Source: Caenorhabditis elegans (lineage: Eukaryota > Nematoda > Chromadorea > Rhabditida > Rhabditidae). Taken from it: 64,000 nt of DNA. The notes beneath the pieces were generated by a model. It was not told where the DNA came from. It was given only the letters and a program-made list of their open reading frames with translations, and did not search any database. Every line of letters begins with the position of its first letter. Position 1 is the first letter of the stretch. The position numbers were made by a program, and so were the translations under genes. Location of the stretch: the NCBI RefSeq assembly GCF_000002985.6, contig NC_003282.8, positions 3,162,001-3,226,000 of the forward strand, read 5' to 3'. Shown piece after piece: positions 11,426-23,530 of this stretch.

Positions 11426-11814
11426 GATCTTCCGAATCCTCTACGGACCAATCAGCATTGCACATGGGCATCGCAAACGTTGCTGATTGGTCGGAACCGT
11501 TTTGATCTACCAGCTCCAAAAATTGAATAAAACCAAGTATTTGGCAACACGAATTCGAATTCATTGACATCTCCGAAAGAAAACCAAAAATTTTAGACAA
11601 AGAACTAGGAAGTGAAAAAATCGAGGAACAACGCGGAACACAGTCGCCAATTGGGATTTGGATCATTTTTATCATAGCTATCAGGAATGTCGGGACCACA
11701 GATAATATGGATGAGAAGAAAAAGACGAGAATTGGGTTGGTGGAGGAAGAGATCGGTGGTGGTGGTGATGGTGGCAAGGAGCGCCCGTTTACTGATGACG
11801 TCATTGTAATGGGG

Positions 11815-14091
11815 TCAGTAGTCGTTGTAGGATCGCTGAAAATTTGGAATTTTGAAAATCGGGGTTTTTTCGGTATTCTATTCATGCCTACTTCATGCCT
11901 ACGCGCCTAAGTACCTAAGTACAAGTACCTTTCAGTGCCGACATAGCTAAATTGTGGCTATCTTTTGGTGCCTACACACCTATTTTATGAGTTTATAGGT
12001 TCCTGCCTATTGGTGCCTATAGTTTTTTGGAATTCTAGGCACGCCTACTTCATGCCTACGCGCCTAAGTACCTTTTAGTGCAGACATTACTAAATTGTGG
12101 CTACCTTTTAATGCCTGCATACCTATTTTGTGCCTGTATAGGCCCCTGCTTTTTGGTGACTATAAACCGACCCAATAATTGTTTTGGTGTGCGCTGCTTG
12201 CGTACTACCTAATGCCTACCTACACGCCTAAATTTCGCGCACATGTCTTTTGTGCCTATTCCATGCCTACACGTTTGCCTACCGCCTGCCAAAATTACTG
12301 CCTATTTGCCTACATCTATCTCATGTCAATATGAATTTTCGCCCACGCACTTGCTTTGTACCTACCTACCTACAAGCCTCTTGGCGCCTACAACGGTAAG
12401 ATCACCCGAACAGAATTTCTGGTAGGCAGGCGCAGCTAGAAACCTGCCTGCCTACTAAATTTAAACTGCGTCAACACATTTACTTTACTAGGTATTTTTA
12501 TTTGATTTTCAAAGAAAATACCCTCTTCTACATCATCAAAGTTATTAATTCTTATTAATTTGCATAATGTCTAGTGAGAAAAAACATCATAGATTTACGT
12601 ACCTTAACAAAATTCGGCTCAGCCATCGCATGTCGCCAGTCTCTCGACACAAAACCGGGCCGAAATCCACCTCGTCCACTGACCAACGCACCGCCGGACG
12701 GGTTCATTTTGCTCACCCATTTCGCACTTCGAAGGAAGAAATCTGGAGGTTTTAGCTTTCAGATTTTACATAATTTTTAGATTTTTTTACGTTAAAATTC
12801 AGAACTTTTAGCCCATTTTTCTAGGAATTCGCTGGAAAGTTTTTAAAAAAAGCGCTAGAAAGCTGCTTTAAAAAGTTGCAGAAGTAATCTAGAAAGTTGG
12901 AGACTTGTGATAGAATGCTAGAGATAATCGCTAGAAAGTTGCAGAAAATTGCTAGAAAACTGAAAACCTTGGCTAGAAAGTTGTTGGAAAAGTTCTCTAG
13001 ACATTCAGGAACTTGCACCAGAAAGTTGGAAACCTACGCTAAAAAGCTGCGAAAGTGCTCTAGAAAGTTGGAAACCTGCTATAGAAAGTATGAGAAAAGC
13101 GCTAGAAAGTTGAAAATCTGCGCTAAACAGTTGTAGAAGTGCTCTAGAAACTTGGAGAAGTTTGCTAGAAAGTTGAAAACCTTAGCTAGAAAATTAGAAA
13201 CTTGCACCAAAAAGTTGCAGAAGAGCTCTAGAAACTTGGAAATTTTTAGTTCGGTTTTAATTTCATATTTTTTTGTGTTAAAAAATTCAGCACTTTTAGC
13301 GCAATTTTTCCATAAAATTCGAAAAAAACGTTTGAGAAAAGTGCTAGAAAGTTGAAAATCTGCGCTAACAGTTGCAGAAATTTGCTAGAAACTTGGAGAA
13401 GTTTTCTAGAAATTTAGAAACTCGCACCAGAAAGTTGGAAACCTAAGCTAAAAATCTGCGAAAGTGCTCTAGAAAGTTGGAAAAAATGCGCAAAGAAGTC
13501 GACAACGTTCGCCGAGAAATTTTCAAATTTTAATTTTTTCACGTGATTCAGAATCACCTTCAGTATTTTCCCCGGACGGTTGAAATTCTAAATTGTCCAT
13601 GCGCCGTTGACGTTGTAAAAACCGACGAGCGGCCGGGTCTGAAAACCAAAAAAGCAAAACAAATGTGTGCATTTTTGGAAATCAGGTGTCAAAAGAAAAC
13701 CGACATGGACATTTTGCAGAAGACAGGGGACACGTGGTGCCAAATCACGTTTTGATCTACAAAAAATGCGGGCATTTTTTGCACAAAAAATATGTGACTT
13801 CAGCACGTTCTTACCCATACGAAATCAGATGAGATGTCTGCGTCTGAACTCCCGCATTTTTTGTAGATCAACGTAGATCAAGCCGAAACAAGACGAAAAT
13901 TGACACATGGTAAACGACTCCCAGACACCCCCCGAAAAAGTGAATTCGACAACACTTTTTGCAAGAGGGAAAAATCAATAAAAAATATGAGCAAAAATAA
14001 CGTGAGGCCTCTTACCATTTGCAGACACATTTCCGAATGAGCACACCATTAAAAGCACAATGAGCAGGGAGAAAATTGAAGATTTCAGCAT
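11815..14091 (-). CDS. Small secreted precursor with dibasic sites (neuropeptide-like?)
   Basis: Exons on the minus strand: 14091-14016, 13638-13558, 12742-12603, and a short last exon 11835-11815; all phases agree, 105 residues. Residues 1-24 form a signal peptide (basic start, hydrophobic SLLIVLLMVC core, VSA cleavage motif). The mature part is Arg-rich, with RR at 30-31 and 37-38 and KR at 99-100 just before the end, plus a Gly-rich SGRGGFRPGF segment. This suggests a secreted peptide precursor; family not recognised. Exons 1-3 have good donor and acceptor sites. The 7-codon last exon is least certain; without that splice the frame stops a few codons past 12603. Introns hold a foldback element, a minisatellite and CCTAC repeats. 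Confidence 0.6.
11880..12440. repeat. Degenerate GCCTAC/ATGCCTA blocks
   Basis: Imperfect repeats of phrases such as TTCATGCCTACGCGCCTAAG (about 11884 and about 12050) make a roughly 160-bp period repeated at least twice. The block lies in the last intron of the secreted-precursor gene. Confidence 0.65.
12835..13490. repeat. GCTAGAAAGTTG minisatellite
   Basis: About 30-bp units based on GCTAGAAAGTTGGAAACCTG and CTCTAGAAAGTTGCAGAAGT are repeated roughly 20 times with variation. Stop-free frames encode RKLETC-type repeats, but splicing signals place the array in intron 2 of the secreted-precursor gene. Confidence 0.85.
13731..13910. repeat. CACGTG-type foldback element
   Basis: It starts CACGTGGTGCCAAATCACG, has the usual GATCTAC / AAAAAATGCGGG halves, and ends in a diverged TTGACACATGG. 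It sits in intron 1 of the secreted-precursor gene. Confidence 0.75.
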
Positions 14092-14388
14092 TTTTCAGCT
14101 TTCGCTTTGTTACCTGAAATTTTTTTTCGTTGTTGGATTTTTAAGATTTACGTAGAAAAATTATTGAACCCGAGGAAAAAAGGGGAAAAACACGAATCTC
14201 AGGGGGAAAATGCAAATACGTAATTTATGCCGATTTTAGACGACGTAGTAGGTCAGCGGCGGCGGCGAGGGGATCCTGTCAAAATCAGGCTCGGCTAGAA
14301 ATTTTGGGTGGGGAGGAAATTGTGAAATGGCGCGCGCACACATATGGAATTGGCATAGTACTTGTGGGAGAATTACTAATTGATTTGA
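14092..14388 (-). promoter_or_regulatory. Putative promoter region of secreted-precursor gene
   Basis: This is the only non-repetitive sequence between the signal-peptide start codon and the GGTA microsatellite. It contains a GGCGGCGGCG stretch near 14260 and CGCGCGCACACA near 14330. No TATA box is evident. Confidence 0.35.
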
Positions 14389-14722
14389 TGGGTAGGTAGA
14401 TGGGCAGGTAGGTAGTTAGGTAGGTAAGTAGGTAGATAGGTAGGTAGGTAGGTAGGTAGGTAGGTAGGTAGGTAGGTAGGTAGGTAGGTAGGTAGGTAGT
14501 AGGTAGGTAGTTAGGTAGGTAGTTAAGTAGGTAGTTAGGTAGTCAGGTAGTTAGGTAGTTAGATAGGCAGGTAGTCAGGTAGGTAGGTAGGTAGGTAGGT
14601 AGGTAGGTAGGTAGTAGGTAGGTAGTTAGGTAGGTAGTTAGGTAGTTAGGTAGCTAGGTAGGTAGGTAGTTAGGTAGGTAGGTAGGTAGGTAGGTGGTAG
14701 GTAGGTAGGTAGGTAGGTAGCA
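14389..14722. repeat. (GGTA)n microsatellite with AGTTAGGTAGT interruptions
   Basis: Long pure GGTA runs near 14435-14500 and 14577-14615 are separated by GTAGTTAGGTAG variants. A further short run is at 14878-14907. Minus-strand frames give Tyr-Leu-Pro-Thr repeats and are not genes. Confidence 0.95.
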
Positions 14723-14939
14723 GGGATGATGCCAAATAAAATTTCGACCAAAAAAGAACAAAAAACAATTTGTTCTATTTTTTCCATCACACGAACTAAA
14801 ACAGTTTTGAAAACAATATTTTTTGCTATTTTGGCCCAAAAAACCAAAAACAAAATAAAAAAAAACGACAGGCGTGGCAGGTAGGTAGGTAGGTAGGTAG
14901 GTAGTTACAAAATATAATTTTGTGAAAAAAAGCGCAATG

Positions 14940-15150
14940 AAAATGATAAAGCCAAATGCCTACCTTGCCTACTTTGCCTGCCTTGCCTACCTTGCCTACT
15001 GTGCCTATTTTGCCTAAATTTCCTGATTTGTCTTTTCTTTTACCTAATAATGCCTGCCTAACTTCTACCTACATGCCTGACTATCTACTCACGTAGCTAT
15101 AGGCAAATAGGCGAAAGGCAGGCGGGCGGTAGGCAGCCGTACCTACCTAG
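14940..15150. repeat. CCTGCCTACCTTG degenerate array
   Basis: Words such as TTGCCTACTTTGCCTGCC repeat over about 130 bp, then GCCTGACT and GGCAGGCGG variants. Confidence 0.7.
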
Positions 15151-15654
15151 GTTCTCTGATTTTTTTGGTTCCCACAAGTGAAAATTTAATTTTAGACACT
15201 GCAAAATTGTTCTGCGCCCGTTCCTTCAATTTACTAGCGCCTCCGGTAATTTAATCCTCCAGGTGGTCTAGAAAACAATGGGGGGGGGGGTCAACCGGAA
15301 GTATTGTAAATGGCTCAATAGAAAAAATTTGGTGTATTCTGGAAATTACAGCAAAATTTAACTAAAAAGTTCTGAAAAAGAGCCGATTCGCTTTTCGAAA
15401 ATAGAAAATTAGAAGTTCATAGACACTATTAAATTTCGAATTCCAAGGGTATGAAAAATATACTTTTCAGTAAACAAATTCAGATTCCCTTTCTCAAAAA
15501 GAATAGAATATTGAACGAGTTATATGTGAACATCAAATTTAAGCAACCGAAGATTTGAGTTTTTTTTTTTGAAATTTTTGATCTGGAAGTTTTTCAAGAC
15601 TTCTACGGGGTGCAGTTTGGAAGATTTGGGATAGTTTTTGAAAATATTTGAAAA
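15151..15654. other. Intergenic, nothing recognised
   Basis: AT-rich, with one GGGGGGGGGG run near 15280. No coding signal seen. Confidence 0.5.
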
Positions 15655-16705
15655 GTGTAGATTCACGAGACATTTGTGTAGAAATACGGGGGTATTTGTA
15701 GATTTACAAAAGTCAATTGTAGATTTACTGAGGATGTAAATTTACGGCATCATATGTAGATTTACGATGACATTTTGTAGAGATACCGGAGTTACTTGTA
15801 AATTTACAGAAGTTAAATGTAAATTTAAAAAAAAAAGTGTATTTACGAGATCTTGTGTAGATTTACGAGATCGTATGTAGATTTACGAGATAGTATGTAG
15901 ATTTACGATATTATATGTAGATTTACGAGATCGTTTGTAGATTTACGAGATTGTATATAGATTTACGAGATCGTTTGTAGATTTACGAGATCGTTTGTAG
16001 ATTTACGAGATCGTATGTAGATTTACGAGATAGCATGTAGATTTACGAGATCGTTTGTAGATTTACGAGATCGTATGTAGATTTACGGGACCTCATATGA
16101 ATTTACGATGACCTCCTGTAGGGACACTTGTAGATTTACAGATGTTAAATGTAAATTTTCAGAATTTATATGTGGATTTACGATACCTTGTGTAGATTTA
16201 CGAGATCGTATGTAGAATTACCAGATGTTATGTAGATTTACTAAATCTTATATAGATTTACTAGATCTTATGTAGATTTACGGTACCTTATGTAAATTTA
16301 CGATTTTTAAATTTACGAGTTATAGATTTACAGAAGTGAAGGGTAAATGTACAAAACATGTATGTAGATTTACGGGTGATTATGTAGATTTACGAGATTG
16401 TATATGTAGATTTACTAGATGTTATGTAGGTTTAGTGATCTTATGTAAATTTACGATAACGTCCTGTAGGGTCAGTTGTAGATTTACAGAAGTTAAGGGT
16501 AAATGAACGAAACATGTATGTAGGTTTACGGGTGATTGTGTAGATTTACGAGATTGTATATGTAGATTTACTAGATGTTATGTAGATTTACGATGACCTC
16601 CTGTAGGGCCACTTGTAGATTTACAGATGTTAAATGTAAATTTACAAAAATTATATGTGGATTTACGGGATCTTGTGTAGATTCACGAGATCGTATGTAG
16701 GTATA
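15655..16705. repeat. 20-bp minisatellite TGTAGATTTACGAGATCGTA
   Basis: Regular 20-bp units occupy 15835-16090, with looser copies on both sides (ATTTACAGAAGTTAAATGTA and CGATGACCTCCTGTAGG variants). About 50 units in total. The part from about 16320 to 16480 is similar to about 16480-16640, indicating a larger duplication. A short stretch at 20700-20870 carries the complementary motif GTAAATCTACAC. Confidence 0.9.
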
Positions 16706-18327
16706 CGAAAAAAAAATTTTTTAAAAGAAAACTAGTAAACAAAAACAAAAAATAGATCTAGTAATGGAAATCATGCTCGAAATTTAATCCACAAAAGCAG
16801 TAAAACACTGAAAGGAAAATACTTGCAGATACTTTCCCAGAAGCTTTTTATGTACATCCAGATTTTGGGAGGAAGGCGTGTAAACCTGGGCGGAGTTTAC
16901 CCAAGTGGGGGAGGCATGGAGGGAGGTGACGAAAAAAAAGAAGATATGAAGAATTTGGTGGGGGTGGAGAAAAATGGGAGTGACGCACATTTTTTTTGGT
17001 CAAAATTTGAAATGGAACCTTTTTTTGCATAAATTGACAAGGATTTTTGGTCATAAATAATGGTAGATCAAAAATAGATTTTAGCCATTCAAAAAACATG
17101 GAAATCCACGAAGTGAGCAAAATGTGTTGTCAATTTACGTTCACAGATTTGCAGGTTCTTATAGCTTCGAACGCGGTTTTTTTTTTAATTTTGATAATTT
17201 CAAGCATTGTATGTGTTAGACAAGGGTTCTGGGAGATTTTAGGAACTTTTAATTTTTGAAAAAAAAAGTTTAAAAAAAAAGAAAAAATTTTTGTGAAAAA
17301 ATTTATAATTTTTTTCAGAAATTAAAGGTGGATGGTTCCAAAATAACCGAATATCAAATAAAACTTTTCAAACATTTTTTGAAATTTTTTTATTTTCTGT
17401 CAAAAAGTGATAATTACTCAGTTTTCGCCACTCTAAATTTTGGAAGTCGACTAAAAAAAATTTTTTTTTTTTTTTGCATTTTTTATTCTTAAATTTTGTT
17501 TTAATTAATTGTATTAAAACATTATAGAGGTCAAAACATCTGGATTTCCTAAAAAAACTCATATTTTTAAAAATTTTGTCAGTTTGGCAAACTTTGACCG
17601 AAAATTATGAAAAATCTGAAGTTTTTTGGAGTGTTTTATTAGGTTACAGTTACAGTTTAGTTTTGCAAGTTAAAAAATAATTGCTGGATAAAATCGAATT
17701 AACACTTTAGAAGCCGTTTGGCAATTTTTTTCCTTTTCGAGTAATATTTTTGGAAATTTTTAACTTTTTGAAATAATTTAGATTTTTGGGTTAAAAATTT
17801 AACTTTTTTGAAAAATGAAAAATTTTCCACTCTTCAGAGTAAAAAAATTTTTTTTAAAATAAAATTCTGAGATTATTTGAATAAAAAAACATTTTAAAAA
17901 TAAAAAAAAATTATATTCGACAAGAAAAAAAAAACTTACGCTCTGGATTTTTGTTTTGGGAAACAAATTCCAAAAAGCTTCCAAAATATTATTCGACTCC
18001 TAAAAATTGTAAAAATTATCAGCTACCTACAAAAATTCCCTTCTAGACCATTTTTACGAGACTTGAACATGCATAGTTGCAAAAACTAACGTATTGAATT
18101 TTTTGTGCAAATCTATTCAAAGAACATGTTTTGTTTTGAACGGTAAACTGACTTTCATTTTAGACGCCCTGATGGGGGCACATATTCCTAAACTCTGGTA
18201 AACATCCAGGGAACCCACGTGTGAGTGACGTCATCTAAACATTTCTACGTCATCACAACTTGGCACATTTGAACAAGAAACGTACTAAACTCTTCCGGGG
18301 TGTTTTAGTATTGTTTAATGCCCCTAG
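16706..18327. other. AT-rich intergenic sequence with a dispersed repeat
   Basis: The segment about 17320-17720 is similar to about 25430-25680 and about 35735-36120. All three share TTACTGTCAAAAAGTG-like sequence, the phrase CAATTACTCA, and GGAGTGTTTTAT. Otherwise no gene. The G-rich stretch at 16860-16990 has chance frames on both strands. Confidence 0.5.
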
Positions 18328-18354
18328 ACACACACACACACACACACACACACA
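18328..18354. repeat. (AC)n microsatellite
   Basis: A CA run of about 13 units. Confidence 0.9.
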
Positions 18355-20089
18355 ACAAAAGGGAAATTGACGAGGAGTTGGATTAAGTGTGTAGGTGATG
18401 TCGGCGAAAATGATGATGATGATAGGGTCTCGGACATATGAACATTTGGTGTTCCGATTCTATAACATTTGATTTGTTTTTTTTGTTCAAATGTGTCTGG
18501 ATTTATTAATAGGTGCAACTGAATTTCATGTTGTTCGAAAAACAATTATTTTTGCGACATTTCAAATTGTCAAAATTAAGTAAGTTCTACTTTGAAGACA
18601 GTTATAGCAGCTGACATCATGCGGGACTAATTTTGATTATATGTGGGTCTCGTCACAAACTGCCAAAACTTTTGAAGACTCGGTGTTCCCAGTTTTAAAA
18701 TTTAGTTTTTTGTTTTTTTATTTTTTATTTTTTATTGTGTCCAAATTTTAATAGAAACATACGTAACCAATAAAATCTACTTTCAATTTAAAAATTCAAA
18801 GTACAGTACAGGAACTTGCAACAATTTTTGCTTGAAGCTCAAATGGGTATAACTTTGAGAGTAAAAAAAATAGCAAAAAATTTTCAACTAACAAAGTATA
18901 GCTCGATTTTTTCTCTATATTTTTGAAATTTAAAACATTTTGCTAGCTCCTTTCCGGAAAAAGTTAGAGCGGTAGACATCTTGCGGGTCGGTTTATAAGT
19001 AGTATCTAAACTTAAAAAATAAAGATGGAAGCTGATGGAAAATTCAGGCATCAAAAACAAATTTTTCGAATGATTTCCAAATCTCTAAGGACCATCAGGT
19101 TGACTATGATATAATTTTGAATCAAAAATTAAACCTATCGGACTTTCAAACTTATGAAGTTTCCTAGAAAAAACTTGAACTTGGCGGAAAATGAACACCA
19201 GTCTAAATTAAAACCGAACGCAATTTTAAATGAGAATTATTGCCAGGAAAAGCATAAATAGGAAACAAACGCCCCAATAACTAGAATTAGTTTTTCCAGT
19301 TTTCGGAATCACTGGTGAAATTGGGCGAAAACTTACTGTAAGTGTAACTGAATTTATAGTCTAAAAATAAGCTAGGGGTCAACAATAGTCTAAACAACAA
19401 CAAAAAAATTAAATTTACAAGTTCTTAATTTTAAAAATTTAAAGCTTTTTCTTAAACCATTTTTTTTTGAAAACTCATTTGCGGAAAAATTTTTATTTTA
19501 GTTTAAAATTTTTATCGTTAAATTTTTTTTAATTTAAAAATTAATGAGTTTTTGCCAAAATTGCTAAAAAATGTTTTAAAATAATATTTTGAATTTTCAA
19601 ATGTTCCTACAAATATTGTTGAACATTTGAAATTTTAACTTTTCACTGAAAATGTTGTAACATCTAGAATTGAATTTTCCAAAAAAAAATGTATTGAACT
19701 TTAATTTCCCGCTTTTTTTAACATCTTTGAAAAATTAATATTTGAACTTCCTGCCGCAATTTTTTTTAATTTTAAAATTGGAACTTCACAATAAATGTAA
19801 ATATACATTTTGAAAATACCGCCAAAATGCTTAAAGTTTTAAAATTTAAATAAAAAACTGCAGTTTTAGCACATAAATAGTAATATTGAAGAACATGTGT
19901 AAACTATATATGAGAGAAGTTAAAAAAAAAGTCAAATATGGAAAACAAATCCTATGATTTTGGAACATTAAATCCAACTTGTTAATATAAATTGATCATT
20001 GCGGAATAGATTTCATTTTATAGTCATTCGTTTTTCAGTTACTTGGAACAACAACCCCAATTTCTGTAAACCAATGTTTAATCGAGTGA
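18355..20089. other. AT-rich stretch without features
   Basis: Long poly-A/T tracts. No reading frame longer than chance and no recognised repeat except oligo-A/T. Confidence 0.5.
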
Positions 20090-21033
20090 CGAATGAAAAA
20101 TTCTCGAAATAGAAAAAAAAGAAACGTCTAGACTTTATTGCGCTACTATTATTTCAAAACGGTTGATCACCAAATTTATATTTGATTTGATATTTGATAG
20201 AGTATGCGGTCAGAAAATATTATATCAAAAAAGCAGAAATTCTTCCCTTGGCACTTACCTCATACCTACCTCATACCTGGGTGCCTGCTTTATAGCTAGG
20301 TGAATACCTCATACCTAGCTACCTACCTCATACCTGGGTGCCTGCTTTATAGCTAGGTGCCTATCTCATACCTAGGTGCCTACCTCATACCTAGGTGCCT
20401 ACCTTATACCTACGTGACCAAATGCCTGTATCGTGCCTTGCTACGTGTCTAGGTATTTGACCATGTCTTCATGCCTACCTACGTGCCTGGCCCTGTAGGC
20501 ACAAGACAGGCTGATATGCATAAAATTTGTAACCAGAATACCTGTTATTTTGCAAAATAATAATTACAAGATTTATCCTAGATTATGATAAGGAAATTTC
20601 TGAGAAAACGTTCAAAAAGTGATGGTATTTATTTTTCAAATGTTAACTCCAGATTATATAAAATCACCAAAATAAAATAAAATTTACCGTGAATTGACAA
20701 AAACTATTGCTCATACGTATCTTGTAAATCTACATGGGAACCCGTAAACCCACATTAAGCCCCGTATTTCTACACAAGGTCATCGTAAATCTACACAAGA
20801 CTACGGTAAATCTACACAACATACCGTAAATCTACATTTGACTCCCGTATTTCTACAAGAGGCCCGTCTTAATTCAATATAAAACACCACAAATTGGCCT
20901 AAACTTTTCAGAGTTTTCATCATTCAAAAAAAAAGCAAAAAGTGTCGTCAATTTACATGTTGGTCAGAATAATCTCTAAACCTTTCAAGAAAACGTGTAA
21001 ATCTATAAACTTTATAATGTACACCTCCACCCC

Positions 21034-21067
<34 letters not shown>

Positions 21068-21570
21068 AATATATCATATTTCAACGCCTAATTTGGTAAT
21101 TTCCGTCCAATTTTGCGTGTTGATTGTTCTCTGCACAAACACGAACCGACAAAGATTATTACGTTTTTATCCGATTTGTGACGGCTCGCGAGGGGCTCTT
21201 TTTGCACAATTTGGGTGTTATGTGCTCCGGATATGTGGTGATCAGCGGAGCTATGTTCAAAGATTGGGGGTGTTAAATTGCACCGGGGTTTGAGGTAGGC
21301 ATCTAGGTATGAGGTAGGCGTCTAGATATGAGGTACGTAGCTAGGTATGAGGTATTCACCTAGCTATGAGGTAAGCACCTAGGTACGAGAAAGGTATGAG
21401 GTAAGTGCCAAGGGAAGAATTTCTGCTTTTTTGATATAATATTTTCTGACCGCATACTCTATCAAATATCAAATCAAATATAAATTTGGTGATCAACCGT
21501 TTTAAAATAATAGTAGCGCAATAAAGTCTAGACGTTTCTTTTTTTTCTATTTCGAGAATTTTTCATTAAA
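20090..21570. repeat. Large inverted repeat (arms about 170 bp or more, about 1.1-kb loop)
   Basis: The left arm, about 20090-20265, contains GAAACGTCTAGACTTTATTG and GAGTATGCGGTCAG. The right arm, about 21406-21567, is its near-perfect complement. Homology extends inwards into CATACCTAGGTGCC blocks (20252-20430) mirrored as GGTATGAGGTAGGC (21290-21400). The loop holds GTAAATCTACAC repeats and an (AC)n run at 21042-21067. Confidence 0.85.
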
Positions 21571-22170
21571 CTGGGATTTAAGTAGGCACCTAGGTAGGAG
21601 ATAGGCACCGAGGTATGGGCTAAGCGTCTAGGTATGAAGCAGAAACTCAGGTTTGAAGTATGCAAAGTAGGCAGCTAGATGTGAGGTAGGCACCTAAGTA
21701 TGAGGTAGGCACTTAGGTGTGAAGTAGACACTTAGATTTGGAGTAGGCAGTTAGATGTAAGGAAGGAACCTAGGTATGAGGTAGGCACCTAGGTACGAGG
21801 TAGGCACCTAGGTATAAGGCAGGCAATTATGGAAGGTAATTGGTAACTAGGTATGAGGTAGGCACCCATTAATAATGTGGACATCTAGGATTTAAGTAGG
21901 CACTCAGGTATGCGGCAGGCGCCTAGGTATGAAGAAGACACTTAGGTTTGAAGTAGGCAGCTAGATGTGAGGCAGGCACCTAGGTACGAGGCAGCCGGCT
22001 AGATATGAGGTAAGCACCTAGGTTTGATGTAGGCACCTAAGCACCACCGTAGGTTGGCAGCTAGGTAGGAGGCAGACACCTGACATAGGTATGATGTAGA
22101 CACCTAGGTACAAGATATGCAACAAAGAGGTAGGCCTCATCCTAGTTATAAGGCAGGCGCCTAGGCATGA
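21290..22170. repeat. GGTATGAGGTAGGCACCTA minisatellite
   Basis: About 20-bp units of CTAGGTATGAGGTAGGCAC with frequent substitutions cover about 880 bp, interrupted by the inverted-repeat arm at 21406-21570. Confidence 0.85.
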
Positions 22171-22684
22171 ACACATGAAGACGTGCCTACCTATTATGAA
22201 GTTTTTAGTAATTTGAAATAATACAAATCTCACACTAACACGCATTATTTTCATATTCAAAGTTTCCCCGCATCATTGAACACCCCCACGTTCCGAGTAA
22301 AATGTCATGTCTGGTCACCTTAGAACCCCAAAAGTGGCGTCACCACCATGTCATCAGTCCAAAATGTGTTCTAGAAGACCGGCCGGATCTATCACGAGCC
22401 ATTTCCACCCCGCCTCATCGCCCACAAGTTTTGCAACAGAAAGTCGAAAACACGGGTAAATTTGTTTTTGTTTCAACACACCATCTTTTCTGGGAATATC
22501 TATTATTGGCTCAGAAGAAAACGAAATGTGAAAAGTGGGGGGAAAATGACGTGCAAGAAAGAAAAAACAATTTGATTTTTAATACAAAACTAATTAGAGC
22601 CGCCGCTGAACTGACACAAAATGGAAATAAATCTGAAAGCAACAAGTGTCCGAAGATCATGGACCATTTTTGGAATTTCGAGAA
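22171..22684. other. Moderately GC-rich intergenic sequence
   Basis: An open plus-strand frame runs from 22302 into the adjacent ATGCCTAC array. It has no recognisable motif and no splice logic, so I do not call it. Confidence 0.4.
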
Positions 22685-23110
22685 AACGCGCCTGACTGCA
22701 TGCCTACATGCCTACATGCCTACATGCCTACATGCCTACATGCCTACATGCCTACCAAGGATGTCGGTTTTTTGATTTTTCTGATATTGTGAAAATGGAA
22801 AAATGGAAAAATTTCGTTTTTCGTTTTTTCGTTTTTTCGATTTTTCGAAAATAAGCTTGATATTTTGGGCATTATTCTTCTTTTTCGAAGAAATTTGTAT
22901 GTTTTTTCTTTAAAAATATAAACAAAATTAGATTAAAAAGTCATATTTTATGGTTAATTTTCTGAACATTTTTTTTTCGATTTTTCGGTTTTTGAAAATC
23001 GAAAAATCGAAAATTTGGGGGTTTTTCGATTTTTCGATTTTCACTGAAAAATCGAAAAAAAATACATGCCTATATGCCTACATGCCTACATGCCTACATG
23101 CCTACATGCT
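22685..23110. repeat. ATGCCTAC arrays flanking a TTTTTCGATTTTTCG repeat
   Basis: ATGCCTAC arrays at about 22695-22755 and 23064-23108 bracket a block rich in TTTTTCGATTTTTC and its inverse that begins GGATGTCGGTTTTTTGATTT. A comparable GGTGTCGGTTTTTCGATTT block follows a GCATGTAG array at 49740-50000. Confidence 0.75.
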
Positions 23111-23340
23111 TTTTTTGAGTTACCGTATACCGTTTGAAGGCGCATGCTTCTATGTAGAGTTCAATGGAACTTCATTATTTTGTTTGTTTTCTTAGAATCT
23201 GACCAACAAAATCCAATTATTCTCAAAAAAAGTTCTCAAACAACATTACCCCTGGAGAGTTCTTGTTGTCTAGTTCCAAGAAAACAAGGACTACTGTAGC
23301 AGATCTTGGTAGTAACTTTGAACTTCTTCTTTTCAAAAAA

Positions 23341-23530
23341 AAAAGCCTTCAGAAATTGACAATTTTCCCATTGATTTGTCTACATAGGGCATCGAAAAGC
23401 ACCTAATATTTAGAGAACAGAAGATTTTGAGAATTACTGCCTTCAGAAATTGATGCTTTTCCCATTGATTTGTCTACATAGGGCATCGAAAAGCACCTAA
23501 TATACCTAGTATTAGAGAACAGAAGATTTT
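23341..23530. repeat. Tandem direct duplication (about 95 bp)
   Basis: GCCTTCAGAAATTGA through AGAGAACAGAAGATTTT occurs at about 23345-23432 and again at about 23441-23532. The second copy has small changes, including an added TACCTAGTAT. Confidence 0.85.

Noticed and set aside
11349..11885. 178-codon minus-strand open frame with a hydrophobic segment (ILVFFFSSILSVVPTFLIAM)
   Set aside because: Its end is read from a CACGTG-type repeat. The phase-consistent use of the acceptor at 11836 ends the secreted-precursor gene instead. A small membrane-protein gene starting at 11804 remains possible but unsupported.
14638..14853. Minus-strand frames ending in Tyr-Leu-Pro-Thr repeats
   Set aside because: GGTA microsatellite read-through.
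22302..22775. 157-codon plus-strand frame
   Set aside because: No motif, no splice support, and it ends in an ATGCCTAC array. Kept only as a note.
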